A DNA stretch of 64,000 nucleotides from Alisma plantago-aquatica (GCA_963693085.1 OY856410.1:1332028304-1332092303), one strand, 5' to 3'; shown: positions 50,959-62,789, numbered from the stretch's first letter. Program-made: numbers and translations. The notes: generated from the letters alone by a model not told the origin.

Positions 50959-51564
50959 TGTTGGGCAAGAGAAGGAATTGGAAACAAAAACTTTATCCAT
51001 ATTCCTTTCCAAAAGATTGCTTCACCAACAATGTATCTAGGAAAGAAGGTAGTAGGAGTTATACCTGGTCCTAGGTTGGAGTAAACCCAACTACTACTCT
51101 TGCTTAGTGACATGATCTCTTTGCAAGATGCACATGGACAACTGTCGACGATGGCCTCCTGGTGCAGCACCATAGACAATGATGGTTATTGTCCTCCTCG
51201 TATGAAGGCAACAATCTCCACACCTCTAAGTAGTCCAAACGAACCACCACAACTTCCAAATTGCTCCATTAGAGACAATGGGAAGGAGTTGTCCCTTTGA
51301 TGTCAATATACTAGTGTTGGTTTCTCTCCCTTGTTGTTTCTCTTTTTTAAGCATAACACTTACGTGGACTTTCACATTAGTACATGATAACCTCCCATTT
51401 TGGACGATTATCTTAGTCTTTTTCTTTAGTTTTCCATACTCTTTCCAAATTAAAACTATAGATAATCCCAAATTTACCCCTTCTTTGTAAATATACCATC
51501 AGACTAACTTTTCCCTTTCATACATGCAGAAAAACACAAAAAAATCACAAAAGAATAACTCAAC

Positions 51565-52190
51565 CTCGAGACCGCATGGAGTCAAACGGTCCCAAGACCG
51601 CATGAATCCAAACGGTCCTGAGACCGCATGGAGTCAATCGGTCTCAAGACCGCATGAAGCCAATCAGTCTCGAGACCGTATGGAGTCAAACGGTCCCAAG
51701 ACTGCACGAAGCCAAATGGTCCCGAGACCACATGTAGTTCAAACGGTCTCAAGACCGCATGAAGCCAACCGGTCCCGAGACCGCATGGAGTTCAAACGGT
51801 CTCAAGACCGCATGAAGCCAACCAGTCCCGAGACCGCATGGAGTTCAAACGGTCCCGAGACCGCATGAAGCCAAACGGTCCCGAGACCACATGGAGTCAA
51901 CCAGTCCCGAGACCGCATGAAGCCAAACTATCCCGAGACTGCAAGGATTCAAACGGTCTTGAGGTCCAAATGGTCTTGAGGTCCAAACGGTCTTGAGGTA
52001 CAAACGGTCTCAAGGTCCAAATGGTCTTGAGGTCCAAACGGACTCAAGATCCAAACGGTCTTGAGGTCCAAACGGTCTCAAGGTCCAAACGGTCTTGAGG
52101 CCCAAACGGTCTCAAGATCCAAACGGTCTTGAGATCCAAACGGGCTCAGGCCCAAACGGTCTTGAGGTCCAAACGGCCTCCAAACCGTTT
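51565..52190. repeat. Tandem array of 26-bp then 17-bp units with palindromic cores
   Basis: From about 51,565 to 51,955 the unit is 26-27 bases, with a near-palindromic core CGGTCTCGAGACCG joined by CATGGAGTCAAA or CATGAAGCCAA(A/C). The two unit types alternate at 51,723-51,860, giving a higher-order repeat of about 53 bases. From about 51,955 to 52,190 it becomes a 17-base unit (CAAACGGTCTTGAGGTC), about 13 copies. The 26-base period does not keep a reading frame, so the open frame at 51,524-51,868 is a by-product. Confidence 0.92.
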
Positions 52191-52207
52191 GGACTTCACT
52201 TAAGGCC

Positions 52208-52215
52208 TATAAATA
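52208..52215 (+). promoter_or_regulatory. TATA box of the solo LTR
   Basis: TATAAATA stands about 20 bases after the end of the tandem array and before a pyrimidine-rich leader. This is the expected position for the U3/R boundary, with the array acting as a possible upstream enhancer. Function is inferred from position. Confidence 0.6.
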
Positions 52216-55010
52216 AGACCCTAAGGGTCCTCCACTAGGCATCAAGTTTTCAAACGTCCAAAGGCTCCCTCAATCGTTCCAAAGCTCTTGCTACTTCCAT
52301 CCTCCGCCCTGGGGCTGCCGGTCTGAGACCCATACTCCATCTTGAAGCTGCCTTCTCCTTCTTCGCCAAAGAAGGTGGGAAGGGGAGATCTCATCATCGT
52401 GAAACCTTTGAAGACCGGTGGATTGTTGCTCTCTCTCTCCAAGGGGTTGACCTTCCTCTCTCCTTCATGGGGATGATGCTCTCTCTCTCCCTTCTTGCCT
52501 CCTTCTTTGTCCTAGTCATGAGCGAGCAGTCTCTCTCACTAGGGTGTGGGGAGTAGCCCCGCTACCCATGTTTTCATATCATGTAAATGTAATCCATGAC
52601 TTGTAATATAGAGTTCTTATCTTTTCAGTTCGACATCAAACGATTAATGAATGCGTGTTTCTTGATCTCCAACTTGTGTTATCCTTTATCTTTTAGTATG
52701 AATTGTCTACGTTTGTACTATTAGATTTGAAACTCGTTTGTATGTTGGTTCTTGGTGCATGTATCCACCATGCATCTGTTTCGGTATCTAGAAGTGTATC
52801 TCAAGAAGTGGAGTAAACTCACTATAATCCGTTGCACTTTCATACTATGAAATGGAATTAGTTGACATATGGAAGTGCAACCTTGGTATGTCGAGGAACA
52901 CACTTTGCGAGGGGAATGATGCAAAGTAATGTGACCATTTGTTCGGGAATGGCTGGCATTGCAACATTCCCGCACTTCTCGTAGTTAGCTCTCCGAAAGG
53001 AAGCTAAGCCTACAAAGATACTAACTGACTAGACTCTCTTGTAGGTTATGTTTTTTATTTGCATGTGTTGATCTGTGTGTAGTGGCGGTGAAAAACCGAT
53101 CACACCCTAGTGATCTTTTATCATAGTTTAACTCATTGGATTTACTTGCTTTCTTTACTTTACTTGCACTTAGCTTAAAAACAACCAAATCAACCTTTTG
53201 ATCTAAATGCCAACTATTGAGTGATTAAGTGAAGTTCCAACGTTTTCCATCTTGTTGGCAACAACAAGACCGTTGTCTCGAGGATTCAACCCTTAACTAT
53301 ACTACGATAAGACTTCCACGTATCTTAGCATACGTGGGTGGAGTTCTCTATCTAGTATAAGCAAGGCTAAACTTAAAGACTCACCATCTTTAGGATTTTT
53401 AGTGGTGCATGCAATTCCATGTGAGTAGAAGCTCCATCACTACAACTATTAGAGGACAACAATTTTCATAGTTTATTGTTGTATCTTTTGAAATTCTTGA
53501 CTATCCCTCTATTTAAAGGAGGGTCAGGGTTAGGGTTTCCAGATCAATTGGGAGTCCAAGAGATGGATTTTCAAGAATTTTTGGTTGTTGTGAATCACAA
53601 ATCAATCGGTTCACTTTTGAATCAGTCGGTTCATTTTTTGAAGTGGTCAATTCACATTCTAAACCATTTAGTACACATGTATTGGTTGATTCAACACTTG
53701 AACCGATCAATTCACTATATTTCCCATTTGTAAACATATCATCTTTCAATGTGATGAGACGTCAGCATTAATTCTTGATCCAATCTTACTGATCACTGAA
53801 ATGATCGATTTACAATCTGAAATGGTCAACTCAAATTATAAACCATCTGGTTCACTTATGAACTGGGTGATTCATATTCTGAACCAGGCGATTCACTTCT
53901 AAAGCTGTCGATTCAAATTCTAGTTTAGCCAATGTACAACCAATGTTGTTTAAATTGAATACCTAAATACTTTAGTAATCAAGTTAAACTATATTTATGA
54001 GTGAACTCCTTTTCTAGGTGCATCCTATGTTAATGACCATATAGGTCCCAAATTACATTGTCAATGAATGTCCATAACCAATTTATGATAACACAAGCAA
54101 TAAGAGGTATCTAGAGACACATCATTGCTGCCCAAGTAATTGGAAACTTAGAAAATAACTTCAACCTACATGCCATGGTCAATGTTATTGTGATCGTATA
54201 GTTCCTTTGTCTTTGATATGCAAATTGAATGTGAGGTATGAAATTGTCATCCTCTTAATACTCAATCTATGTTTCTTAAACTAGAGAAGATTGTTGAGAT
54301 ACACATGAGCTCAATATCACACATTGACTCACATGAGTATGCCCATGTATTTTTCAGTCTCACTTATCAAGTGGCCATGATATCATCTTTAGTAGGAGGG
54401 ATAAATCCCATCTGCATCACTCACAGTCAATCACCTTGTGCAAAAATCTAATAGAGCATCACCTTTATTATAAGCCTTATTCAAGATCATGTTGGATGGT
54501 GTCAAAATACATTTAATGACATGTGATAAGTGCAATGAATTTAGGTCAAAGAACCACTATCATTACGAGCGATGATTTTGACTACCATTCCATGGCCTCC
54601 ATGTATCACTATCAAGGTGGGTTTATCTGATACACTATTATCTAACAAGTACATATGTTCTTGGTTTGATATCACATATCATGGCTAATGAGATTTTATC
54701 ATCAACCAACACACATTCTTGTCTTAGTTATTATTGTTGTCTGTTTTGTTTCCACGGTAATAACTGACTAGGGACATAACAAGACTATATGTACTCTTAT
54801 CATACAAATGATCTCATTGTCTAGGTCCTCAACCTAAAGACATAAGTCACGAGTATCATCATTATTTAGACATTTATGTGTTACATAATTATCTCACAAT
54901 TGAATAAAATAGAATGAACAAAATTGCTTTTTATTATTATTATCAAATCAATTACATCGTGCCTCATTACAATCATCACTTTATTGGCTCTCTTGGCATA
55001 CATGCCAAGG

Positions 55011-57300
55011 GGAGGGACAAAGATACAGATGAATTGGAACTCTTCAAACAAGGAGTTAGAGCGGGTTTAGGCCATGACAACATTGCAGAAGGGAGTGGAT
55101 GTACATAAATTTGAACTCCAAAACCACAATGGTGACAAATCATGCTCACCTGACCATGCTACTCTAGAGAGGGAGAGTGGAAGAATGATATGTTCCAGGA
55201 AGTGCAAGATAGATCCATGATGTCGAATGAGGTAGAAGTTCATGGTGAGAGCCATCACCATCACCGCAGGGACTCATCCAAGGAGATCAATGCTTGACAT
55301 TGCTTTGTTCTTCCAAAAAGATGAGAAAATATGAAGGAGGTTGTTTAGGAGTAAATAAGGTTGATTGGACCAAAAAAAATCAAAGGGGGATGAGGGCATG
55401 AACCAAGATGACCTAGGCTTGTCAGAGGAAGATAGAGAGATCAAGAGAGAGAGAGAGCACAATAGGGTAGGTCTCTCTTTGTGTGAGGATAAGAAGTAGA
55501 GGAAGGATAAGGGTCGACATGAGTAAGTGGGTCAACACACTAGTAGATTATAAGAAAGACCTGGGAGAAAAAACTAAAGAAGAACAAAATGGAAAGTATG
55601 TGCTAGGGATCTAGATCGCATATCTCAGACTGACGGCTGAGATCAACTTAAAATAAGGTAGCGTTGAAAATATATAACTTGATATATGTTTAATTTTTTT
55701 GAGTGTACAAGGTAACATACCAAACATATTGAAGTATAAATCCATATCAAAATTCTAAGTTGAGGATTTTGGATGTTTATTGTGTATAATATCTTATAGA
55801 AATAAATAGATTCAATAATGATGTATATGGAACTTTTTGAGATTGGTAAATCAGAATTTGATGAAAAAAAATACTTTGATCATGTTTTGAAGTCAAAAAT
55901 ACATATATATTTTGATGGTCATAACATAGAGTGTTGATGCATATAATTTCTTATGACAAATTTTCCATTTATGGGTATTGTACAAATTTTAGGTATCTAA
56001 TTGTGAGGTAAATTTTGTAGAAATTCTCTAGAATTCTATTTTATGGATTAGTAAAATATTATTGTATTTGGGTTTACAAGATTTTATTATATGATGAATA
56101 TTTTATGTTAGAGAAGATAGGTGATGATGTTAATTAAAGTGGTTAAGGGATTGAGGATTTTATTAATGATGTAAATGTGTTGAGATCATATATTTTGAGG
56201 ATTCATGATCATATCATATTTTATTATAGGATGTCGTGATGAGTAAGAAACTAAAGGAACTGTAACATCCATAGGAAAATCTTCAGATTCTTTTTAAAGT
56301 AATGAAGGGTTTCTGGATATGGTGTTGATATATGTATTGTATTTGTTTTGAAGAAGGATATAGCTTCACCATGAATTGAATGTAAATCAGAGTTTTCTCT
56401 CCATGGCAAGTAAGTGGATCATGAATTGTGAGTAATAAGTATGCGTAAAGGTGTTTTATTCACTTATATTAATGAAAATCACTTACAGTGATATTGTATA
56501 TATAGTTCCAATAAATGCTTTCTATATTTAATGCTTACAATTCATATTATGAATTTCTAGTATAGTGACACCATCAAAAATATGTTTCTAACATAATTCT
56601 TTAATTAAAAGCTAATGTTCAAGTCATTATCCTCAAGAATAATGTTAAGAATGAAACTATTGATGATGTTGATTGTTCCAAGTTATTCGCCTTTTGGCAC
56701 AATTATTTATATGCTTTGTGTGAGAAATGAGTACTTCAGCACATAAGATCTATGTGTGCAATGAGCTCTTGGGAGAATTTATAGATGAAGGACAACATAT
56801 TCAGCCCAAGACAGTAATGCCAATGATAAAGATAAATAAAGATGAAGATAAATGACATGACACTGATATAATGTATATCATGTTTTAATTTGTTTTTTTT
56901 TAAGTACACTTATTTCCAATTTGTATAATGATACTTAGTACAACTTATTCTGATATATTCCATTGCATGGTTGGGGATGTGATGTCCACACAAGTAAATA
57001 ATTGGGGAGATTAGACAAGAATCATACATGTTGAGGAAAAGCTAGGATTTTTGCCATGGTGGAGTGTCATATACACAATCCAAGAGTCTAGGTTTGAATT
57101 TGAGGATGTTATATCATGTATTTTTCTAAGGATCTATGTTACGAAGTTCCTTTTCTAACAGTTAATGAGAATTCATTCAATAGACCAATTTGTGATGGTT
57201 TTATTTCTACTATTATTACAATGAGTATCATATTGGTGACACTCCTGGTGAGAAAAGAAAATAGTTTCAACTCATGTAATATGAAAATTGAGGGGTTTCA
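55011..57300 (+). repeat. Second part of the 5' LTR of the older gypsy-type element
   Basis: It continues the LTR cut at 34,740 and ends in TTTCA just before the primer site. It includes a (GA)n run at about 55,443-55,459. Assignment rests on the LTR start at 33,525, the end at 57,300 and the resulting length of about 3.5 kb. It has no second copy to align with, because the 3' LTR is cut at 58,403. No gene recognised. Confidence 0.55.
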
Positions 57301-57303
57301 ATG

Positions 57304-57315
57304 TGGTATTAGAGT
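57304..57315 (+). promoter_or_regulatory. tRNA-iMet primer binding site of the older element
   Basis: TGGTATTAGAGT differs from the canonical TGGTATCAGAGC by two C-to-T changes and lies three bases after an LTR ending in CA. Confidence 0.7.
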
Positions 57316-57947
57316 AATAATGTAGATGGCCACCAAATACATTCTCACATTGTTACTTTAGATTGCCATGAAAAGCCTGTTAAGACTAAGATATAGAATT
57401 AGAGACATAGTTCATTTTCCGTGCTACATGAGGAGTTAGTGAAAGATAGGGAGGACCTAGCTAGAGGTCTAGTCATATGATAGAGGTTGAGATATAAATT
57501 AAACTTATGTGTCTTGTTGCATTGAATTTTACATATGTATCCTAGATTTACATATATCATGCCCTCTCTTTTTTCCATATGTTTTTGGTACGGGATACAA
57601 TCCTATGGGGTGTTGTAGAGAAATGATATGTGCATAGAAATATACTTATCATGCTTTTCTCACCCTTTCTAGTGCATACAATATGGGACATGTGTTCTAG
57701 TGAGGTGTTAAGATAAGTATACTAAGATATTCCACATTCATATATATCACTGGAGGACATATATCAGGAGGTGACAAAAAAAGAATTGATAAAAAAATTG
57801 AGGTAAGTTCTCACTTTAACCTAATTGAATATTTATTAAAATTTGGATTATTGAGTTTCATAAAAAGGTAGAGATAACTGTATGGTGGGTAGATTCTATA
57901 GTTCAATCCAATTTGGAGGATAAAATTCCCAACAAGGTGGGTAGAAT
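57316..57947 (+). other. Short interior of the older gypsy-type element
   Basis: About 630 bases without a recognisable gag-pol domain. The last 50 bases (a GGATAAAATTCCCAACAAGG-like stretch) resemble the tail of gypsy pol reading frames just before the purine tract. Most of the interior has been lost or was never present. Confidence 0.5.
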
Positions 57948-58403
57948 CATCACACCCCAATCTTTAGAAGCTATTAAGTGAATGATAACATTGTCAATGA
58001 AATCATAAAAGGTTGAGATCAAAACTCGTGAGCATAAGTATGATAGATTTCACATGAATATGAGATCTAGTAGAATAGTAGGAGTTTACCACCTTATGAT
58101 GTTACTACGATTCTAGATGAATTTAAGGTATGTTGATACCTTGAGAATAAGGTTCCATCTAGTATACAATATTTGGATGTAAGAGGAAATAATATAAGGA
58201 AGAGGAGATGTTTTGTAATTGGACAAATTTAGGGGTTTAATAATATTCCAATATAAAGTTGGAAAATATCTAGTGTAATAATGTAGGATAAGACATTATG
58301 CCACATTTTAAGAAAATCGATGCTGACTTGATCATTCAGTTTGAGGATTTATATTTCTAGTCCATATCATTTACTTTTCCAGTTTGAGGATATTGTCAGA
58401 GAT
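57948..58403 (+). repeat. Start of the 3' LTR of the older element
   Basis: It matches 33,525-33,950 and is cut by another LTR at 58,404. The five bases before the cut are GAGAT; the uninterrupted copy near 33,920 also reads AGAGATGATGG, which supports the junction. Confidence 0.65.
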
Positions 58404-59619
58404 TGAGAGACCCCTGACGTTGCTTAAACTGTTGAAAAATATTCATTACCATAATTTAATGCTTAGAACCCTAATCTAACCCTGTGATATTCTTTGAAAT
58501 CATAAGACAAGCTTAAGTTTCAAATTTGGTCCAATTTGGACATTGTTTGAGTATGTTATGCAATTTTATGTGCATTTTGGACTTTTATACAATTTACCTA
58601 ATTGAGGTGTTTTCTTTGCAATTTATCACTTTCATTATGTTCCTTGGATATTCTATCATCATTCTTGAGCTTTTTGAGCCATGGATCACCTATTTAAACC
58701 TTAGTTTTAAGGTGTTTTCTCTAAGGTATTTTAAGGTTTACCCCTTTATGGATGAGCTACCTTTAGGAGCTATCAACCAATGATTTATTTGATTGGCTTG
58801 GAAATTAGACAAAGGGGAGATGAGAAAATCTATATGGACAGTGTAGGAGCTTCTTTTGTGTGTTCTTGTATATTCTTAATAGTTTAAGTCCATGAACATT
58901 TGGAAAGATGCTAGAACTTCAACTTTTTCTTTTTCTTAATCTTAAAGTTTCATATACTTACCCCTAAGCACCCAAACAAACCATTTGATCTCCACCAATT
59001 CCCTTCTTCTGTGAACCTCATTATCCCTCTATTTTGTTATGAATTTCTAATCCAAGGAAGAATAAAGTGGGGATCTTCTTGGAAAAAGAATCTAGGGTTG
59101 TAATTGATTTCCTTTTAGGGTTTAAAATGCTTCCTTCTAATGATCTTGACCTAAAAGAGTAAGAATCCTCTTATTTCCTCCATTTATATGTTTGTTATCA
59201 TTCCTACTACCTTTATCCAGGTCTTAATCTTGTTTTTCCATGGTAGAAATTGCACTAAAGCTATAAAACCCTACCTTTCTTGCTCCTTATGCTTAGTGTT
59301 TGCTCATTTAATGAAGAAAGGTGCTAGATGGATGAGTTCACAACCAATGCTTGGATTTTCTACCATACCTGCTCATGTTTTCTTATGTTTGGAAGTTTAT
59401 CTTCTAATTATAGGCAAGTTTTATAACTAGATCCATGTTTATTTCTTACCATAAACTTGCTAGCTCATGATCTATCTTTTAAATGACGATCCATGCACTA
59501 AAAAGTTATGCTTGATTTGGATTTTAACTTTTATAATGTTCCTTATTCTAATTTCAGTTCTATATGAACCTATGATCATGTGTACATTATTCCAAAGGTA
59601 TAATATGACTTGGATCAGG

Positions 59620-60080
59620 TTGTTTTGACAACCTATGGTGCTAAACACCTATCAACCAATGGTCAATTTTAGGGTTTAAAGTTGATTTCTTCTATAAACA
59701 CATGACTCAATGGTGGTACCATTGCAACAACTAGTGGTAGTGTCTTCATGACAACTGATAGTGGTGACCAAGGGTTTCAACTGAAGTTCACCCCTTAGGT
59801 CAGGTGTTGGCCTAATTATAAGCTTAGTGATTAACAACTAAGTACCCTAATGATGCTATCAGTCAATGGTGGTATTAGTTTGATATTCGATGGTGATTAA
59901 TGAATATAGTGTTGATCTAACAACCTATGGTGACTTAATGGTCACTAATGTTGGTGGATCATGTCTCCACAACCTATGGTGAGTTAATCATATAGTTGTA
60001 GCATCAATTAAGCCTTAAACCAATGGTTTCTTGGGTCATTGGATGCACTGGTCGGACCTATACTCCAATTGATGGTTTTA
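59620..60080. repeat. Dispersed short motifs ACCAATGGT / ACCTATGGTG
   Basis: Roughly a dozen imperfect copies of an AAC(C/T)(A/T)ATGGTG motif occur in about 460 bases at irregular spacing. The motif is partly palindromic (ACCA...TGGT). Its placement within an LTR parallels the other motif arrays in the window. Confidence 0.5.
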
Positions 60081-60631
60081 TTATATGAACTTAACCTAAT
60101 GGTTAAGATCTAATGTTTCTTCATCCAATAAATTGGAATGATGCCTAAATGTAATATGTTGGTCCTAATAAAGTGATTTAAATGGTTTCCTTTATGAGAT
60201 CAACTTAATAAGCTCATTTATTGATGGCTTGTTTTAAATAAACAATCGCTTGTGGGTTTTACCCTACTCCCAATGGAATTTTTATGTGGTTAATCAAGGG
60301 ATGTCTAGGGTTAGGTGGCGACTCTTTCTAGAGCACAACTCAATAACTTCATAGGTGGTTTGTTCAAGATGTTTACTTATGTAAACGACCAATGGATTTA
60401 CCTTTTCAACATTAAATGGTTAGAAGTTGATGCCTTAATACTCCCATTCTTTTGGGTGAAGCGTGTAGCGTAATGTTATGACTCTGATGATGAGAATATG
60501 ATGGTTCAATGTTTAAAACTTGTGGTCTTACCCTTTCCCGTGTATGATTATCACCATAATAAATTAATGGATAACCCTAATGAGGTATAACTTATTATAC
60601 CTAGCTTTAATATAATTAAATGTTGGTAATA

Positions 60632-60796
60632 CCCGGCCGATGTGGCTCAGGTTTTTCGATCCGACTTGTCCTCCCTAGGGGACTCAGGTTCGAATCCCCC
60701 TGAGTGCACTGTAATTACCAATTCCTTGGGTCATCCGGGCTCTGGCACCTATTTGAGGAGGAGGGGGAGTGGGGTCTCCCTAAGACTCAAAAAAAA
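60632..60796 (+). mobile_element. tRNA-derived SINE, about 165 bp
   Basis: An A-box-like TGGCTCAGG (60,643-60,651) and an exact B box GGTTCGAATCC (60,687-60,697) at about 45 bases spacing form an internal RNA polymerase III promoter, followed by a tRNA-unrelated body and an A-run (60,789-60,796). The flanks TGTTGGTA (left) and TGTGGTA (right, after the A-run) may be a worn target duplication. The tRNA-like head has no clear cloverleaf beyond the boxes. SINEs of this type move using LINE enzymes. Confidence 0.75.
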
Positions 60797-62789
60797 TTGT
60801 GGTAGTTGGGTATGAATAGTCCTTGAATGAAAAATACAATCACGAAGTACTCTCTTATTGTTGATGAAACCCTAGTATGCTATAACCCGATGGTTACACC
60901 ATGATTTATGTGTGGGTTCATACTTGATAATAGTATGGTATGTGATGCTGATGCTTCACCTTATGCATCCATGATCCAATGGGAATGTTGTGAGTTAGGG
61001 TTTGGGTATAAGTGTTGATTAGTAACATTAATATAATTTATCTTGTTGAACCTAACTCTAATGCAAATAGATAAATATGAGTATTCATGTTTAACATTCT
61101 TATACGATGGAATGATAGTGAAATAACCTCCTTAATATGTTAATTGGTGGTTATTATAGCCACATGGTTGATACTTTCTTATGCTAAACATGTGCATTAT
61201 GAATATGATGAGGGTTAATCATATCTAGATTCCTTGCATGTTGATGTAATAAAGAAATGTTCTTAATGTTAATACAACCCGGATATGATTGTTTATGAAT
61301 ATCTCCTAGCTCATTGATGCAATATTGTGTTGATCTAGTGTATTATATGTAAGTGTTGTTGTTGAGCCTTGTTATAAGGCATGAAAAGATAATGATTGTA
61401 ACATCCCTGACCTGGGTTATGATTTAACCCTAGGTGTTTTGTTTAAGAAAGATAATTATATGCTTGATATTATCTTTTGAAAAGTAATTAAGGCTCAAGA
61501 GGAACTTATATTTCAATTTTAGTCCTTTTTGAATGACGTTGAAAATAATGTTTTGCTTGTGTTGGACTAAAGTGCAAATTACCCAAGTTGAGGGGTTAAA
61601 TTGCAAATGTTACATGATAAGATGTTACTCATGTGTTTAAAAATCATGAGAATGAAGATGATGCAGAGGTATGGCTTTTTGTAGCCTGAGTACCAAGAAA
61701 GAGCTGATAAAGTAATGTTTGTACATTAAAACCGAGTTTTGGTGTAATGTGCAATTTACCCAAAACCTAGGGTTCAATATGAAAATTACCAATTAACAAT
61801 AGTCCCTAATGTTTCTTGGAATCATTTAGATAAAATAAAAATGAGAGGGGCGTCTCATTTGTACCTCTTTGAAGAAGAGAGAATCTTGATATTAAAATAA
61901 TCAAGATTTAAGCACAATCGATATTCTAATTCAATTTAATGCAAAAATAATCATAGTAAATGGATTTCCCTTAAACCAAAATTGTAGAGGTTGTAATCCA
62001 CATATATGGACGTCCTTGTGCCTTGCAAAAGCAATGGAAATATCTACGTGAGTGGAGAACCCACTCACATTAAGAAAATGAAAAGAAATATCCACTAACT
62101 TATGGATATTATTATTATAAGGGTTAATGTGCTTAATTTTTTTATTATTTAAATCATGGAAAATTGAGAGGAATAAGAGGAAAAGGATATAGACTTGTTA
62201 CCAAGGAAGGGAAGGGGGCAAGTGTCAAGGATATGGAGGAGATAATCCCTACTTTCTCTCTCTTAAATGAATTTTCAATGAAATTCATATATATGCTCCT
62301 TTATCCATGAGTTGAAATGGTAATTTCGAATCCACTTTCACTTATTTCTTGCAAAACGACCAAGGGAGCTTAGGAGAAACAGGAGGACGACCCCCAACCT
62401 GTTGGTAAGCTTCTTGACCTTCTTTCACCTAGATTTCATTGTGGAAATCACAAATCAATGCTTGATTTCTTCTTTTCTTCACTCAATCTTCAACTCTAGC
62501 CAATATTTTCACTCAAAAGCTTGAGGATAAGCCTTGGGATAGTTAAATAATCTCCATCCACCATTGTTGACGTGAAGCTTCAAGCTTTGAAGCTCAATTG
62601 AAGGTGGGTTATATAACTTGAACCCTTATTCATTGTTATTGAATTCAATTCCTCAATTCAATATGTTCAATTGTTCTTCTTGAAATTTCTTTGCTTATTT
62701 GATGAAACTACCATGGAAATGGCAGTAGAATTCGAGGGGTTGAAGCTTGATGATGATGAAATCATCTTAAGCACACATTTTAATAAGAT

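Larger units (their letters stand above)
51385..53439 (+). mobile_element. Solo LTR, 2,055 bp, with an upstream tandem array
   Basis: It begins TGATAACCTCCC and ends CTCCATCA. It is flanked by GTACA (51,380-51,384) and CTACA (53,440-53,444); the equivalent site in the other copia LTR reads TTACA. The first 800 bases are dominated by a tandem array, followed by a TATA box at 52,208 and a pyrimidine-rich leader, the layout of an LTR promoter. The rest has no reading frame with a known domain. No internal retroelement sequence is present. Family unknown. Confidence 0.7.
34741..55010 (-). mobile_element. Angela-type Ty1/copia retrotransposon, 20.3 kb with nested insertions
   Basis: Two LTRs of about 2.0 kb after removing insertions (34,741-45,782 and 50,959-55,010) flank a minus-strand gag-pol. 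On the minus strand they begin TGTTGGTATGTATGTC (3' LTR; the 5' LTR start is mutated) and end in CCCAACA. The target duplication is GGAGT (34,736-34,740) and GGAGG (55,011-55,015). A degenerate primer site TGGTATTAAGTCC follows the 5' LTR on the minus strand (50,945-50,957). Gag, integrase, reverse transcriptase and RNase H resemble the Angela group. A LINE sits in the 3' LTR and a solo LTR in the 5' LTR. All reading frames are broken. Confidence 0.88.
50959..55010 (-). repeat. 5' LTR of the Angela-type element, split by a solo LTR
   Basis: LTR sequence runs 50,959-51,384 and 53,440-55,010, matching the 3' LTR. Its minus-strand start has mutated (CATGCCAAGG where the other copy has ATACCAACA). 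The copy of the motif array lies at about 53,590-53,900. Confidence 0.83.
33525..58403 (+). mobile_element. Older gypsy-type LTR element, internally deleted, split by a copia
   Basis: The sequence from 33,525 (TGTCATACCCC) matches that from 57,948 (CATCACACCCC) for about 400 bases, so these are the two LTR starts. The 5' LTR ends in TTTCA at 57,300. It is followed three bases later by TGGTATTAGAGT (57,304-57,315), a near-exact initiator-Met tRNA primer site. The interior is only 647 bp, ending in a purine-rich AAGGTGGGTAGAAT just before the 3' LTR. Without the copia insertion the 5' LTR is about 3.5 kb. No gag-pol is left, so it is either a deleted autonomous element or a LARD-like non-autonomous one. 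The 3' LTR is itself interrupted at 58,404. Confidence 0.7.
58404..61396 (+). mobile_element. Long LTR segment related to the Tekay-like LTR
   Basis: It starts TGAGAGACCCCTGACG. Its first roughly 330 bases match the minus-strand start of the Tekay-like LTRs (TGTAAGACCCCTGACC...), with shared blocks such as ATGCTTAGA(A/G)CC and TTTGGTCC(A/T)ATTTGGA. Beyond that the match fades. No end with a GAGAT copy is found in the window. Two open frames (58,526-58,783 and 59,188-59,430) have no domain. A SINE lies at 60,632. Confidence 0.55.

Noticed and set aside
51524..51868. Open frame encoding a repetitive Ser-Arg-Pro-His protein
   Set aside because: It is the translation of the 26-bp array. The period is not a multiple of three and the frame ends where a unit changes length, so it is not a gene.
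51565..52190. CRISPR array
   Set aside because: The DNA is from a plant nucleus, the units are contiguous without unique spacers, and no cas genes exist. It is a tandem repeat.
55067..55462. Minus-strand open frames right of the copia element
   Set aside because: No domain is recognised, and the segment is better explained as the continuation of an old LTR.
60632..60710. Functional tRNA gene
   Set aside because: The B box is exact, but no acceptor stem or anticodon arm can be paired and an A-run follows a non-tRNA body, so a SINE is the better reading.
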